Shown: positions 16,378 through 25,162 of the stretch, in pieces
How the letters are laid out: every line of letters starts with the position of its first letter
Numbering within the stretch: position 1 is the stretch's first letter
Source: Salinibacter grassmerensis
GTDB taxonomy: Bacteria > Bacteroidota > Rhodothermia > Rhodothermales > Salinibacteraceae
Direction: 5' to 3'
Length of the DNA: 64,000 bases
Assembly (NCBI RefSeq): GCF_947077765.1
Contig: NZ_CAMTTF010000005.1
Coordinates: 57,501 to 121,500 of the forward strand
The notes under the pieces: model-generated
Told to the model about the DNA's origin: nothing
Database searches by the model: none
Seen by the model: the letters and a program-made list of their open reading frames with translations, nothing else
Position numbers and translations under genes: made by a program

Positions 16378-18609
16378 TCAGTGGGACTCGTGTGTGGCGA
16401 CCGTCGACGAGAGGCCGTCCAGGGCATCGAGAACCGCACCTTCCGTGAGCACCTCCGGCAGCAGTTCGGGCTCGGAGCCGTCGCCCGCGTACAGCACGTA
16501 GACCGGGACGCCGCTCCGGCCGTGCGATTCGAGGGCGCGGGTGATTTGCGGGTCGCGGTTCGTCCAGTCGGCCCGCACGAGCGCCACGTTTTTCTCATCG
16601 AACGCGCTCTGTATCGATTCGGCCGTCAATACGCGGCGCTTGTTGACCTGGCAGGTCAGGCACCAGGCAGCGGTGAAGTCCACGAAGACGGGACGGCCCT
16701 CCGCCCGGAACGACTCGATGGTTTCTGGGGAGTAGGAGCGCCACGTCGTGGCCGTCCCTGACACGTCCTCGGAGGGAGGCGTGGCCTTCTCGGCGGGCGC
16801 CGCCCCGGCCCCGATGACCGCGATGGCGATGCCGCCCACCAGCGCGGCCCCCGCAAGCCCCCGCGTGACCAGCATGGTCGTCCGCGAGAGCTGCGGCACC
16901 GACCAGCGGTGCACGATCCAGGCCGCCACGCCCAGCAAGAGGAGCCCGGCGAGCAAAAAGGCTACCCCGCCGTTGCTCGTCTGCTGCCCGAAGACCCACA
17001 CGAGCCAGATGGCAGTCGCAAACATGGGAAAGGCGAAGGCCTGTTTCAGCGTCTCCATCCAGGCGCCCGGGTCGGGCAGGCGATCGAGGAGGGCCGGGGT
17101 CATGGAAAGAACGACGTACGGCGTAGCCATGCCGACGCCGAGAGCCGTAAAGATCAGTAGCGCCCCCACCGTCGAAAGCGTGAGTGCTACGCCGAGGGCC
17201 GCCCCCATGAACGGTGCCGTGCAGGGCGTCGCAACGACCGTGGCGAGCACACCGGTCAGGAAGGCGCCCAGGTTGCCCCCTCCGGACGCCGCCGTCTCCA
17301 TCCGACCGCCCCAACTCATGAGGGTCGTGCCCACCTCGAAAACCCCGAGCAGGTTCAACCCGATGCCGAAGAACAGCATCGTCATGAGGGCAATAAAGAT
17401 GGGCGACTGGAGCTGAAAGCCCCACCCAATCTGGCTGCCCATCGCCCGCAGGGCCAGAAGTCCCCCGGCCAGAACCCACATCGATCCCAGCACCCCCGCC
17501 CCAAAGAGCAGCCCATGGCGCCGCATGGCGCCCGCCTCGCCCCCTGCCTCTTCGGCGAATCCAAGAATCTTGACCGACAGGACCGGAAACACGCAGGGCA
17601 TCAGGTTGAGCAGCACCCCGCCGACGAGGGCAAACGCAAGGGCCCATGGAAGCGAGAGCCCCCCACCAGTAGACGAGGCACCGGCCCCCATCGCATCGGC
17701 CGCTGAAAGCGTCGAGTCAACCGGCACGTCTACCTGCATGGCGCGCACCTCGCTGCTTGGGGCCCAGCTCGTGCCCTCAGGCGCCACCAGCACGCCCCGC
17801 AGCCGGTCGGCCGGCGCCTGGGCGTAGTCCGACTGCTGCAGTGAGATCGTGTAGGTGTCTCCGTCCTGTGTCACGGGCTGGGGCGCCCCCGGATCAACGA
17901 CGGACTTCTCCGACGGAAAGAAGTATGCCCCTTCCAAGTCGGGCCGCGCCCCGTCCGGCGCCCCCAGAATCAGGGTGTAGCGGTCTCCACTGCGCCCCGC
18001 CCCCACCGACCAGTCACTCACGCGCTTCGGATGCTTCGCTCGCGCCGCTTCGAAGGTGGAGGCCCGCCCGGATTTCTCGGGGGCCTCGTCGGCCACGGGC
18101 AGCGTCACCTCCACATCCGAGTGCGCGGGCAGGCAAATTTCCTCACAGATCAGCCACTCGGCGCGTCCGCCGAGAGCGACCGTCGCGCCCGGCGTCAGCG
18201 TGTCCGGCGGAGTAACGGTGGTCAGCAGCAGGACCTCGTCGGAGTACCCGTAGCTGATGAGGGACCCGAACTCAATTCGGTGCGGGTAGGGCCACTGGAA
18301 CCCGCTCGTCTCGTAGCCTTCCAGCAGCGCCCAGTCGATGGATGTCGGCTCCCCGGACGCTCCCGGGTTCTTCCAGTAGCTGTGCCACCCCTCCTCCATC
18401 TCCAACCGCAGGCCCACCGTCAACGGCTCCCCCGGCACGATCACGTCCTGCCCGCTAACGAGCGTTGCCTCGCTGTGTGGACTTGGGTCATCAGGGGCCT
18501 GCGACTGAGCCTGTAGCGTCGTGGCAGTCCCGCCCCCCCACAGAACCACGAGAAGCCACGCGCCAAGGATCAGGCATCGTCGTCCACTAGACCGCTGGCA
18601 GAGCGTCAT
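16378..18609 (-). CDS. ScsB/DsbD-like thiol:disulfide interchange membrane protein
   Basis: 743 residues in three parts. A signal peptide is followed by an exported DsbD-alpha-like (DsbC-type) domain of about 270 residues (EMEEGWHSYWKNPGASGEP). Next comes a DsbD/CcdA-type membrane block with LMPCVFPVLSVKILG and ATPCTAPFMGAALG carrying the two membrane cysteines. The C-terminal thioredoxin domain has CxxC at C650 and C653 (WCLTC). Proteins of this layout pass electrons from cytoplasmic thioredoxin to periplasmic partners. The redoxin gene downstream is the likely partner. A run of exported hydrophobic segments and a GC-rich codon use match the neighbours. Confidence 0.92.
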   Translation of the reverse strand: MTLCQRSSGRRCLILGAWLLVVLWGGGTATTLQAQSQAPDDPSPHSEATLVSGQDVIVPGEPLTVGLRLEMEEGWHSYWKNPGASGEPTSIDWALLEGYETSGFQWPYPHRIEFGSLISYGYSDEVLLLTTVTPPDTLTPGATVALGGRAEWLICEEICLPAHSDVEVTLPVADEAPEKSGRASTFEAARAKHPKRVSDWSVGAGRSGDRYTLILGAPDGARPDLEGAYFFPSEKSVVDPGAPQPVTQDGDTYTISLQQSDYAQAPADRLRGVLVAPEGTSWAPSSEVRAMQVDVPVDSTLSAADAMGAGASSTGGGLSLPWALAFALVGGVLLNLMPCVFPVLSVKILGFAEEAGGEAGAMRRHGLLFGAGVLGSMWVLAGGLLALRAMGSQIGWGFQLQSPIFIALMTMLFFGIGLNLLGVFEVGTTLMSWGGRMETAASGGGNLGAFLTGVLATVVATPCTAPFMGAALGVALTLSTVGALLIFTALGVGMATPYVVLSMTPALLDRLPDPGAWMETLKQAFAFPMFATAIWLVWVFGQQTSNGGVAFLLAGLLLLGVAAWIVHRWSVPQLSRTTMLVTRGLAGAALVGGIAIAVIGAGAAPAEKATPPSEDVSGTATTWRSYSPETIESFRAEGRPVFVDFTAAWCLTCQVNKRRVLTAESIQSAFDEKNVALVRADWTNRDPQITRALESHGRSGVPVYVLYAGDGSEPELLPEVLTEGAVLDALDGLSSTVATHESH

Positions 18610-19311
18610 GGGAGGCTGAGGAGGCCGCGTGAGTGGGTAGTGAGCTAAATATGTTTACCCAAACTTCCCCAGATGGTTCATCCCTCCCCACCCGTCCATC
18701 AGGCAGTCACGCCGGACTGCGCCCGTGCCTCTCACTGTCCAGCACGGCACTCTCGCCGGGAGATAGTTTCCCAGCGAGACGGTAGATTTTCCTCACCTCG
18801 CCACGGATTGCCCTGAATGGGGATCGGGCACGGGGACGATCAGCGTCCGGCGATAGATGCCCGTCGGGGCGGTATCGGGGCATCATCGACGAGTGCCCCC
18901 CGCAGCCCCGCCTTTTTCTCGCAGAATAGCACACATCGTGCTTCTCCAGCCCTCTCTCGTCCCAAAAGGGGTGTATCTCTTGAGCCTTCATCGCCCCTTC
19001 TCACCACCTGGAACGGTTCTAGCAACCTCTTCTCACCAACCAACCCACGGATCTTTCTCGGGGCACCGACCTCTTGTTGCGAAGCCGGAGGCTGTCACCG
19101 ATCACTGGTCGCAATCAGGCAGGAGTCGAGGCCGGAGGTCATCGGTCTCCCCCCAGGACCACAGCCATCCGTGCATTTAAGCCTTCCCTGTCAGCCGTCG
19201 ATACCTGCAACTGAAGAACTGTCTGACAGATACATCCCGGATGGCTCGTTCCACCAACTGGCTTTCCGAAGCATTCCAAAACGCCATCTTTTGCCCAGTG
19301 GATTGACCAGA
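18610..19311. other. Gene-poor intergenic stretch
   Basis: About 700 bases in which short frames on both strands lack family features and have skewed composition. A GGGGCA-N11-TGCCCC hairpin at 18877-18899 is the only structure I noticed; it has no adjacent T-run. The promoter of the ScsB/DsbD-like gene presumably lies near 18650, where an AT-rich patch (TAAATATGTTTA) occurs. Confidence 0.4.
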
Positions 19312-19548
19312 ATGTTTCTCAACGGCTCCTTCCTTCCGTTCGGATCTGTCACCGACTCTGACCCCGAAGAGTCGCCCGACGAGGACCTTCCACCCAACCT
19401 GCGCCGGGCCGGCCGACATGCCTACCGCCGTGGATGGGAAGAATACCGCGAAGCCGATTGTCCCTTCGGCCCGACGGACCAGGCGATGCTCATCTGGTTC
19501 TCGTTCAGCAACGAGACGGAAATGTCTCCCACCGTAGGTCGGAACTGA
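19312..19548 (+). CDS. Small protein resembling ribosome modulation factor (RMF/CrpP-like)
   Basis: A 78-residue protein. The C-terminal half reads RRAGRHAYRRGWEEYREADC, then PFGPTDQAMLIW, which follows the order of the RMF-family pattern: an Ala/Arg/Gly helix, a CP(Y/F) turn and a Trp about nine residues later. E. coli RMF is 55 residues and dimerises stationary-phase ribosomes. Here the spacing between the RG and CP is shorter (7 versus 11). The first 30 residues are acidic (DSDPEESPDEDLP). There is no strong Shine-Dalgarno at ATG 19312 and the frame is open further upstream, so the start is uncertain. The functional link is inference. Confidence 0.45.
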   Translation: MFLNGSFLPFGSVTDSDPEESPDEDLPPNLRRAGRHAYRRGWEEYREADCPFGPTDQAMLIWFSFSNETEMSPTVGRN

Positions 19549-19686
19549 AAAGCAGACATCCTCACGAATCATCCACGAGGCTCGACAGACTCGCCCCCAC
19601 ACAGGGACTCCCCACAGAACGAAGCAACGTGGGATCCCTGATCGGTGCTGCGGCCCGTGGTCTTTTCTCCGCACCCCCCAGGCGTC

Positions 19687-19998
19687 ATGAACAAATCTGC
19701 CTCGACCGTAAACATCACGTTTGAGAGTCCGACTCGAACCTCGCGCCCGAGTGCGTCTTCGTTCCACCATCGCAACCTTGAAGGCGTGCCGGAATCCACG
19801 GCCCGACAGATGGCCCAGGACTTTACGACCTACCAGCACGAGCCATCTACGATCAGCGAGAAGAAGCTGTATAAGTACCAGTCGGTGGACCAGAGTGGAA
19901 CGCTCGAGGACGAATGCCTCGTCGCGCTCGACTTCGGGGAAATCGTCACCCTGGAGGTCACCCATCCCTCGAACGTAACCGTGCGAGAAGGAGCCTGA
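19687..19998 (+). CDS. Hypothetical small protein
   Basis: A 103-residue protein of unknown function from ATG 19687. It has no signal peptide, membrane segment or cysteine. A Ser/Thr/Arg-rich first 30 residues is followed by a more ordered part (KLYKYQSVDQSGTLEDECLV, FGEIVTLEVTHPSNVTV) that alternates as beta strands. Coding is supported by the composition of the second half and the acidic character shared with other proteins here. No family is recognised. Confidence 0.5.
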   Translation: MNKSASTVNITFESPTRTSRPSASSFHHRNLEGVPESTARQMAQDFTTYQHEPSTISEKKLYKYQSVDQSGTLEDECLVALDFGEIVTLEVTHPSNVTVREGA

Positions 19999-20339
19999 AT
20001 CTCAGTGTATGCCTCGCTCCCTCGCCCTCCGTGTATCGGAGATCTCGGGTCTCTCGTCGTTTCTTAGAGGCCACTCAAAAGCGCCGTCGAGGGGACTCTC
20101 TCGCAGTTCGTGGCCCTGGAGGCATCTCCGTCATGGCGGGATGGCTCCTCACTGGCAGGGTTCTTGTCTTCGCATTGGGGTAGAACGGCCGAGGTTCGTC
20201 AGGAGCATCGTGTAGGTCGTTCTCTCTTCCGGTCGTCTCAGCCGGGTGCACCGTCCTCCGGCGGCGCCCCCGGGAAGCGAGGGACTTAAACGGCCTGGAG
20301 AGCGTCTCCTGCTTCTCTCAGTCGGGCTCCACCCGTGCT
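19999..20339. other. Intergenic region before the large surface protein
   Basis: About 340 bases without a supportable gene; short frames present are Arg/Ser-rich and unlike real proteins. It presumably holds the promoter of the downstream cadherin-like gene. I see no hairpin or recognisable box. Confidence 0.4.
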
Positions 20340-23300
20340 ATGATGGGCACTCATCTTCTGACTTGTGGCCGACGAGCGATCCGTGCGATCCTCGTCCTCG
20401 TCCTGCTTGGCGGGCTTGGCCTTCCCCTCGGCGTCTCTCACGCGCAGGACGCAGCCCCCCAAATCCCCCTCACGGTACGCAACGGGGAGGGGGAGACCTT
20501 CGCCTTGACCCTCGGCCTCGCCCCGGAGGCCACGAACGGCATCGACCCGGCACTTGGGGAACAGGAACAGCCTCCTGTGCCTCCGTCCGGCGTCTTTGAC
20601 GTCCGCCTCGTCGACGACAATGTTTCCGCGTCCGGCTTCGGAGAGGGACTTCTGAAGGACGTTCGGCCGGGCGACGCGCAGTTCGAGGGGACCAAGCAGC
20701 ACGAGATTCGCTTCCAGGCGGAGAGTGGGACCGACCTCACCATTGCCTGGGACCTGCCCGAGGGCGTCACCGGCACAATTCAGAATGTCCCGGACGGGGG
20801 CGTGTACGACAAGGCCATGAACGGGCGCGACTCCCTCGTGGTGGGCGCGAGTGCGCCCGACGCGATCGTCACCTTGAAGTATGCCCCGAACCAAGCCCCG
20901 ACCCTCGACACGAGTACCGGAATAACGATCCTTGAAGGCGGGGCCACGCTCCTCACAACCAGCGAGCTCAGTGCCTCCGACCCGGACGACCCGCCCTCGG
21001 CCCTCACCTACAGGGTGACCGACGGGCCGACGCAGGGGGAACTCGTGGTCGACGGCAGTCCCGCCTCATCCTTCACGCAGGCGGACCTGGGCGCAGGACG
21101 GGTTGAGTACGACCACACCGCCCCCAACGCCGATGACGACAGCCTTTCGCTTTTCGTCGAAGATGCGGGCGGAAAGCGCACTCCGGAAGCGACATTCTCG
21201 ATCGCGGTGAATTCCGAGAACGACGCTCCGACCATCTCACTCGATCCGTCCGACGCCTCGATCGCGGAAAACAACAGTCCCCCGACCGAGGTCGCCACCG
21301 TTTCGGTCGCCGACGATGGCCTCGGCGGGAACGAGCTCTCTCTCGGCGGGTCCGACGCAGGCTCATTTTCCCTCACCGACGCGAATGCGCTCGTGCTCAC
21401 CGAATCGGCCGACGCCGAGGCCACGAGCAGCTACTCCGTCACCGTCGCGGTAAATGACCCGGACATCACCCCCAGTCCCAACGATAGCAGGGAGTTCTCC
21501 CTCCGGGTCAACGACGTAAACGAGCCGCCCGTCCTTGAGACAAACTCCGGCCTTGCCCTGTCGCCGGGCGGATCCGCGACGCTGACAACCGGCGAGCTCA
21601 GCGCCTCCGATCCGGACGAGACGCCCTCGACACTCACGTACGTGGTCACCAAGGCCCCGACGCAGGGGGAGCTCCTGGTGGGCGGTAGCCCCACTGCCTC
21701 CTTCACCCAGACGGATCTGAGAGAGGGATCCGTCCGGTACAACCACACCGCCTCCAGCCCCGACAATGACCAGTTTTCGTTCGCCGTAGGGGACGAAGCC
21801 GGAGCACGTGACACCGCGGCAACATTTCGGGTCGCCGTCGACCCGTCCACCCACCGGACCACAATTCGAGGAACGGACGGGACGGGGAACGACACGGGCT
21901 GGCGCCTGCTCGCCCCGCCCTCGAACGTGACCCGACGCGCCTTCGAAGATGACCTCGCGTTCGATGTCAACTCGGGGGCCCTGCTGTACACCTGGGACGG
22001 CACGGGGTGGTCGCCGGCCACGGACTCCTCTGCGGCACTGCCACGTGGGAAGGGCTTCATCCTGTACTTTTTCGACGACGAGGTCGACCCGATTCTCGCC
22101 GACGGACTGACCCTCAAGATTCCCGACCTCAACGAAGACCAAACTACGGACGTAACGATCGACGGGCTCGATGCCGGCCGCTCCCTTCACCTGCTCGGGA
22201 ATCCGTACGACGTCGCCTTCGACCTCGACAACCTGGCCGGAGGCGCCCTCTCCGAGCGCGGCTTCCAAAACACGGTACAGGTCTGGGACCCTTCGGGCAA
22301 GGGGCAGTGGACCCTGATCACGCAGGGAGGCCCCAACGACACCATCCCAGCGTGGCAGGGCTTTTTCGTCGAGCGTGCCCGGGGCGGCCGCGGCCAGACC
22401 CGTCTCACCTTCGGTGCGGACGGACGCCAGTCCGACTCGGGCGACCTCATCGGGAGCAAGCCCGCGCTGCTCTCGGACACCCAGAGCGAACGGGCCCGGC
22501 TGGACCTATCCCTCGTCGTGGAAGGCGCGACGGACACGCTTGCCCGGAACGACGCCACCTTTCTTTTCCGTGGGGACGCCGACCCGGGCTGGGACGCGTA
22601 CGAAGCCACCCAGCTCCCGCCCCCGACCGAGAACACGTACGCCACGCTGAGTAGCCCCCTCCAACGAGACGGCGCACTGGTCCGCCGGACCCTTGCCAGT
22701 GAGCCCCCACCGGGGCAGAACGACACCCTCTCCTACCCGCTCTCGGCACGGTCGGTCGGCACGACGGGCACGGCCACCGTGCGGTGGCCCGAGTCGGAGC
22801 GCGCCCTCGTCCCCCGCACGTGGACCGTGGAGCTGGTCGACCGCCAGACCGGTGCCGTCACAGACCTGCGCGAGGCGCCCTACACCTTCGAGCTCGCCAA
22901 GGACGCCGGCTCCATCGACGCCCCCGGGAACGCTCGATTTGCGCTCCGCCTCACGCCCAAAGCAGGCTCCGCGGAGGTCACCGATTTTTCGGCCGAGCCC
23001 ACCGACTCGGGCATCCGCCTGTCCTGGAAAACAACCTCCGAGATCAACAACACAGGCTTCCGCGTCCAGCGCAGGCCCACTGGGGCGCAGTGGGAGCAAA
23101 TCGCGTTCGTCGAGAGCAACCTCTCCAAGAGCACCACGACTGGGCCTCAATCCTACCAGGTCACCGACGAGGACCCGCCGTACGCAATCGATTCGCTGAG
23201 CTATCGCCTCCAGCACGTAGACACGACCGGCACCGCCCACACCGCCAACGAGACGGACCTCCAGTTCAGCGCCCCCGAGCAGATCACCCTTCGCCCCCCC

Positions 23301-23540
23301 TTCCCTAACCCATCCCGACAGCACGCCACACTTCAGTTCGGTCTCTCCAACGCCACAGCGGTGCAGATTACGGTCTACGACCTTCTGGGCCGTTCAGTGA
23401 AGGCGCCCGTACGCGGCCGGTTTGAGGCAGGGCGCCACAGGGAGCGACTCTCGACAGCAGGCCTCGCCCCGGGCATGTACTTCGTGCGGATGCGGGCAGG
23501 TGGCACCACCCGGACCCGAAAACTCACGGTCGTCCGGTAG
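20340..23540 (+). CDS. Large secreted surface protein with cadherin-like repeats and C-terminal sorting domain
   Basis: 1066 residues. The signal peptide (AILVLVLLGGLGLPLGVSHA) is followed by a strand-rich region. Two long repeats of the cadherin_3/CSPG type follow (LTTSELSASDPDDPPSALTY and LTTGELSASDPDETPSTLTY, each ending in YDHTA or YNHTA), separated by a cadherin-like unit with IAENNSPPTEVATVSV. After about residue 510 comes a region of DGTGNDTGWRLLAPPSN and long strands, then a C-terminal domain with PFPNPSRQHATLQF, YDLLGR and a terminal RKLTVVR. That end is the form of type IX secretion cargo signals and their Rhodothermota counterparts. It is probably a surface adhesin or matrix protein. 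Confidence 0.85.
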   Translation: MMGTHLLTCGRRAIRAILVLVLLGGLGLPLGVSHAQDAAPQIPLTVRNGEGETFALTLGLAPEATNGIDPALGEQEQPPVPPSGVFDVRLVDDNVSASGFGEGLLKDVRPGDAQFEGTKQHEIRFQAESGTDLTIAWDLPEGVTGTIQNVPDGGVYDKAMNGRDSLVVGASAPDAIVTLKYAPNQAPTLDTSTGITILEGGATLLTTSELSASDPDDPPSALTYRVTDGPTQGELVVDGSPASSFTQADLGAGRVEYDHTAPNADDDSLSLFVEDAGGKRTPEATFSIAVNSENDAPTISLDPSDASIAENNSPPTEVATVSVADDGLGGNELSLGGSDAGSFSLTDANALVLTESADAEATSSYSVTVAVNDPDITPSPNDSREFSLRVNDVNEPPVLETNSGLALSPGGSATLTTGELSASDPDETPSTLTYVVTKAPTQGELLVGGSPTASFTQTDLREGSVRYNHTASSPDNDQFSFAVGDEAGARDTAATFRVAVDPSTHRTTIRGTDGTGNDTGWRLLAPPSNVTRRAFEDDLAFDVNSGALLYTWDGTGWSPATDSSAALPRGKGFILYFFDDEVDPILADGLTLKIPDLNEDQTTDVTIDGLDAGRSLHLLGNPYDVAFDLDNLAGGALSERGFQNTVQVWDPSGKGQWTLITQGGPNDTIPAWQGFFVERARGGRGQTRLTFGADGRQSDSGDLIGSKPALLSDTQSERARLDLSLVVEGATDTLARNDATFLFRGDADPGWDAYEATQLPPPTENTYATLSSPLQRDGALVRRTLASEPPPGQNDTLSYPLSARSVGTTGTATVRWPESERALVPRTWTVELVDRQTGAVTDLREAPYTFELAKDAGSIDAPGNARFALRLTPKAGSAEVTDFSAEPTDSGIRLSWKTTSEINNTGFRVQRRPTGAQWEQIAFVESNLSKSTTTGPQSYQVTDEDPPYAIDSLSYRLQHVDTTGTAHTANETDLQFSAPEQITLRPPFPNPSRQHATLQFGLSNATAVQITVYDLLGRSVKAPVRGRFEAGRHRERLSTAGLAPGMYFVRMRAGGTTRTRKLTVVR

Positions 23541-23728
23541 TCCACTGATTTCTCCGGACACCGGCTGACGGCATCACACGAATCGACTTGCTCCATGGGA
23601 TTACCAAAAAGACTCGGGATAATCTAGATATTTACCCCGGTCGCTCCGGATTTGGGACGAGAGCGTCATCGAGCATGACAAGATTGGTTCCTGCGCATTC
23701 AGCCTCGCCCACAAGGCCCTGCACTGCG
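23541..23728. other. Intergenic region downstream of the surface protein
   Basis: Together with the tiny gene that follows, this makes a 400-base gap before the next well-supported gene. A short AT-rich patch (GGATAATCTAGATATTTACC, about 23616-23635) may be a promoter for the small frame at 23729. No hairpin is obvious. Confidence 0.3.
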
Positions 23729-23827
23729 ATGGGACTGATCAGCACGCTGTTTCTAGCTGCCTCGCTGGCGACCTTCTCGATCTACCTCCGGCGCCTCTCG
23801 GACGAGGCCCCGGCGAAGACCTCGTAG
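23729..23827 (+). CDS. Possible 32-residue membrane microprotein
   Basis: ATG 23729 opens a 32-residue frame whose first half is a clean membrane helix (GLISTLFLAASLATFSIYLR). A charged tail (RLSDEAPAKTS) follows, giving an N-out/C-in positive-inside topology. Short size makes this weak evidence, but the amphipathic arrangement is not what random GC-rich DNA usually gives. The frame is also open upstream, where it is not protein-like. Confidence 0.35.
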   Translation: MGLISTLFLAASLATFSIYLRRLSDEAPAKTS

Positions 23828-23941
23828 GCCCTCTGCGGACACAAACGTCACGCGGGCGCGGCATCCTCGGGGCGAGGTTGCCCCACCTCGTGGACGGGCC
23901 TAGTGCAGAGCCCCCGGCGGCAAGCCCCCCGTGGCAGAGCG

Positions 23942-24712
23942 TCATTCTGCGATGGCATCAGCCCGTCGGGCCATGAATCCAATGCGGTCTTCGTACCCGT
24001 ACGTCGACATGAGCACCGGATAAAAGGCCTCCTCCGCCCGCCGCACGGTCCCGTTCTTCGTCGCAAAGACCTCCCCGGTCTCCACACGCCGAAAGTTCTC
24101 GGCGACGAACTCAAAGCCCCGCCCCGACGCGTCCCCAACCACCTCGTACACCGTTGGGGTGGAGCGGACGTAGGGGCGGTCGATGAGTCCTTCGGCGGCC
24201 AGGAAGTGCAGGAGAATGCGATGCGCACTGGACGCCGCGCCCTCGTCGTCGTAGTATCCACACTCGATGGCCACGCCCGTCACGGGCTCCGTCACCCCCC
24301 CGCCGACGTGGCTCATGTCGACGAGGCGATCGAGCCCAGTCGACCGGGCAAGCCGCCAGGAGGCCTTGTCTTCACCCGTCACGATCGCGTACGGGCAGCC
24401 TCGTGACTCGGTGGAGTGGAAGTCGATCACGGTGGTGTCCTCCAGTTCACGTCGGAGGCGCGCCGCGAGACGCACCTCATGCTGCTCGCTCGACGCATCG
24501 CCCGGCATGGCCCGGTTCAGATCTGTATCGCAGAACCGGTAGCCAAGCTTGAACGCCCGCTCGTTGGCAAGCACGAACTTGACCGGGGCTTGCAGCGTCA
24601 CGTCGCCTGCCTTGAGGCGATTGAACGCGTGCCAGCCACAGGTCTCGTCGCCGTGCACACAGGCCAGAATGGTGTATTCCGGACGACCGTCGCCGAGGGT
24701 TTCAACGTGCAT
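23942..24712 (-). CDS. Succinylglutamate desuccinylase/aspartoacylase-family zinc hydrolase
   Basis: 256 residues of the M14-like AstE/ASPA family. Zinc ligands are visible as H20 and E23 in ACVHGDETCG and the later His in VIDFHSTES, and DTDLNRAMPG carries the substrate-carboxylate arginine. Family members remove acyl groups from amino acids. Substrate here is unknown; similar halophile proteins are annotated only at family level. A small monooxygenase-like gene lies 30 bases upstream on the same strand. Confidence 0.85.
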   Translation of the reverse strand: MHVETLGDGRPEYTILACVHGDETCGWHAFNRLKAGDVTLQAPVKFVLANERAFKLGYRFCDTDLNRAMPGDASSEQHEVRLAARLRRELEDTTVIDFHSTESRGCPYAIVTGEDKASWRLARSTGLDRLVDMSHVGGGVTEPVTGVAIECGYYDDEGAASSAHRILLHFLAAEGLIDRPYVRSTPTVYEVVGDASGRGFEFVAENFRRVETGEVFATKNGTVRRAEEAFYPVLMSTYGYEDRIGFMARRADAIAE

Positions 24713-24742
24713 TGCAATTTGGGCGGGTGAATGTAGGGCTGA

Positions 24743-25060
24743 TTATTCGCGGCTGTCGACGACCACGTCGTAGTGGGCTACCTCATCCTCAAACCGGCGA
24801 AGCAGGGCACGAGCGGCGGGCGGCACGTGGGCGTCCTGCGGATCTTTTTCCCCAAAACGCCGAACCGCGTCCATCGAGGCGAAGCGCAGAACCGTCATAA
24901 ACGCCACGTCGTCCCCGTCCGGCCGTCGATACACCTCCGCCCCGCGAAAGCCCTCGCCGCTCTGGGCCGCAATATCGGGCAGAATCTCGGTTCGGAGCAG
25001 CCGCTCGTACCGGTCCGCGTCGTCCGGGGCCGTCCACCCTCGCCATACGCGAGCGATCAT
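24743..25060 (-). CDS. Antibiotic-biosynthesis-monooxygenase-like (ABM fold) small protein
   Basis: 105 residues from ATG 25060. The pattern MIARVWRGWT, then a helix (DADRYERLLRTEILPDI), GFRGAEVYRR and VAFMTVLRFASMDAVRRF fits the dimeric alpha/beta ferredoxin-like barrel of the ABM superfamily. No metal or cofactor ligands are evident, as is usual in the family, so catalysis is not assured. It is followed on the same strand by the AspA/AstE-like gene and preceded by a MATE exporter, so the three may be co-transcribed. Confidence 0.7.
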   Translation of the reverse strand: MIARVWRGWTAPDDADRYERLLRTEILPDIAAQSGEGFRGAEVYRRPDGDDVAFMTVLRFASMDAVRRFGEKDPQDAHVPPAARALLRRFEDEVAHYDVVVDSRE

Positions 25061-25162
25061 TGGAACGTGGGTGTGTGAGGAGCAGAAATGACGCTGAATG
25101 CCAGTCGGCCGTTCGTCGCAGGCCGGAAGTCCCCGCCCGTACAACGGCGACACGCTGAGGCG

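Noticed and set aside
18877-18899. GGGGCA-N11-TGCCCC hairpin as a terminator
   Set aside because: There is no T-run on either strand next to it and no supported gene ends nearby.
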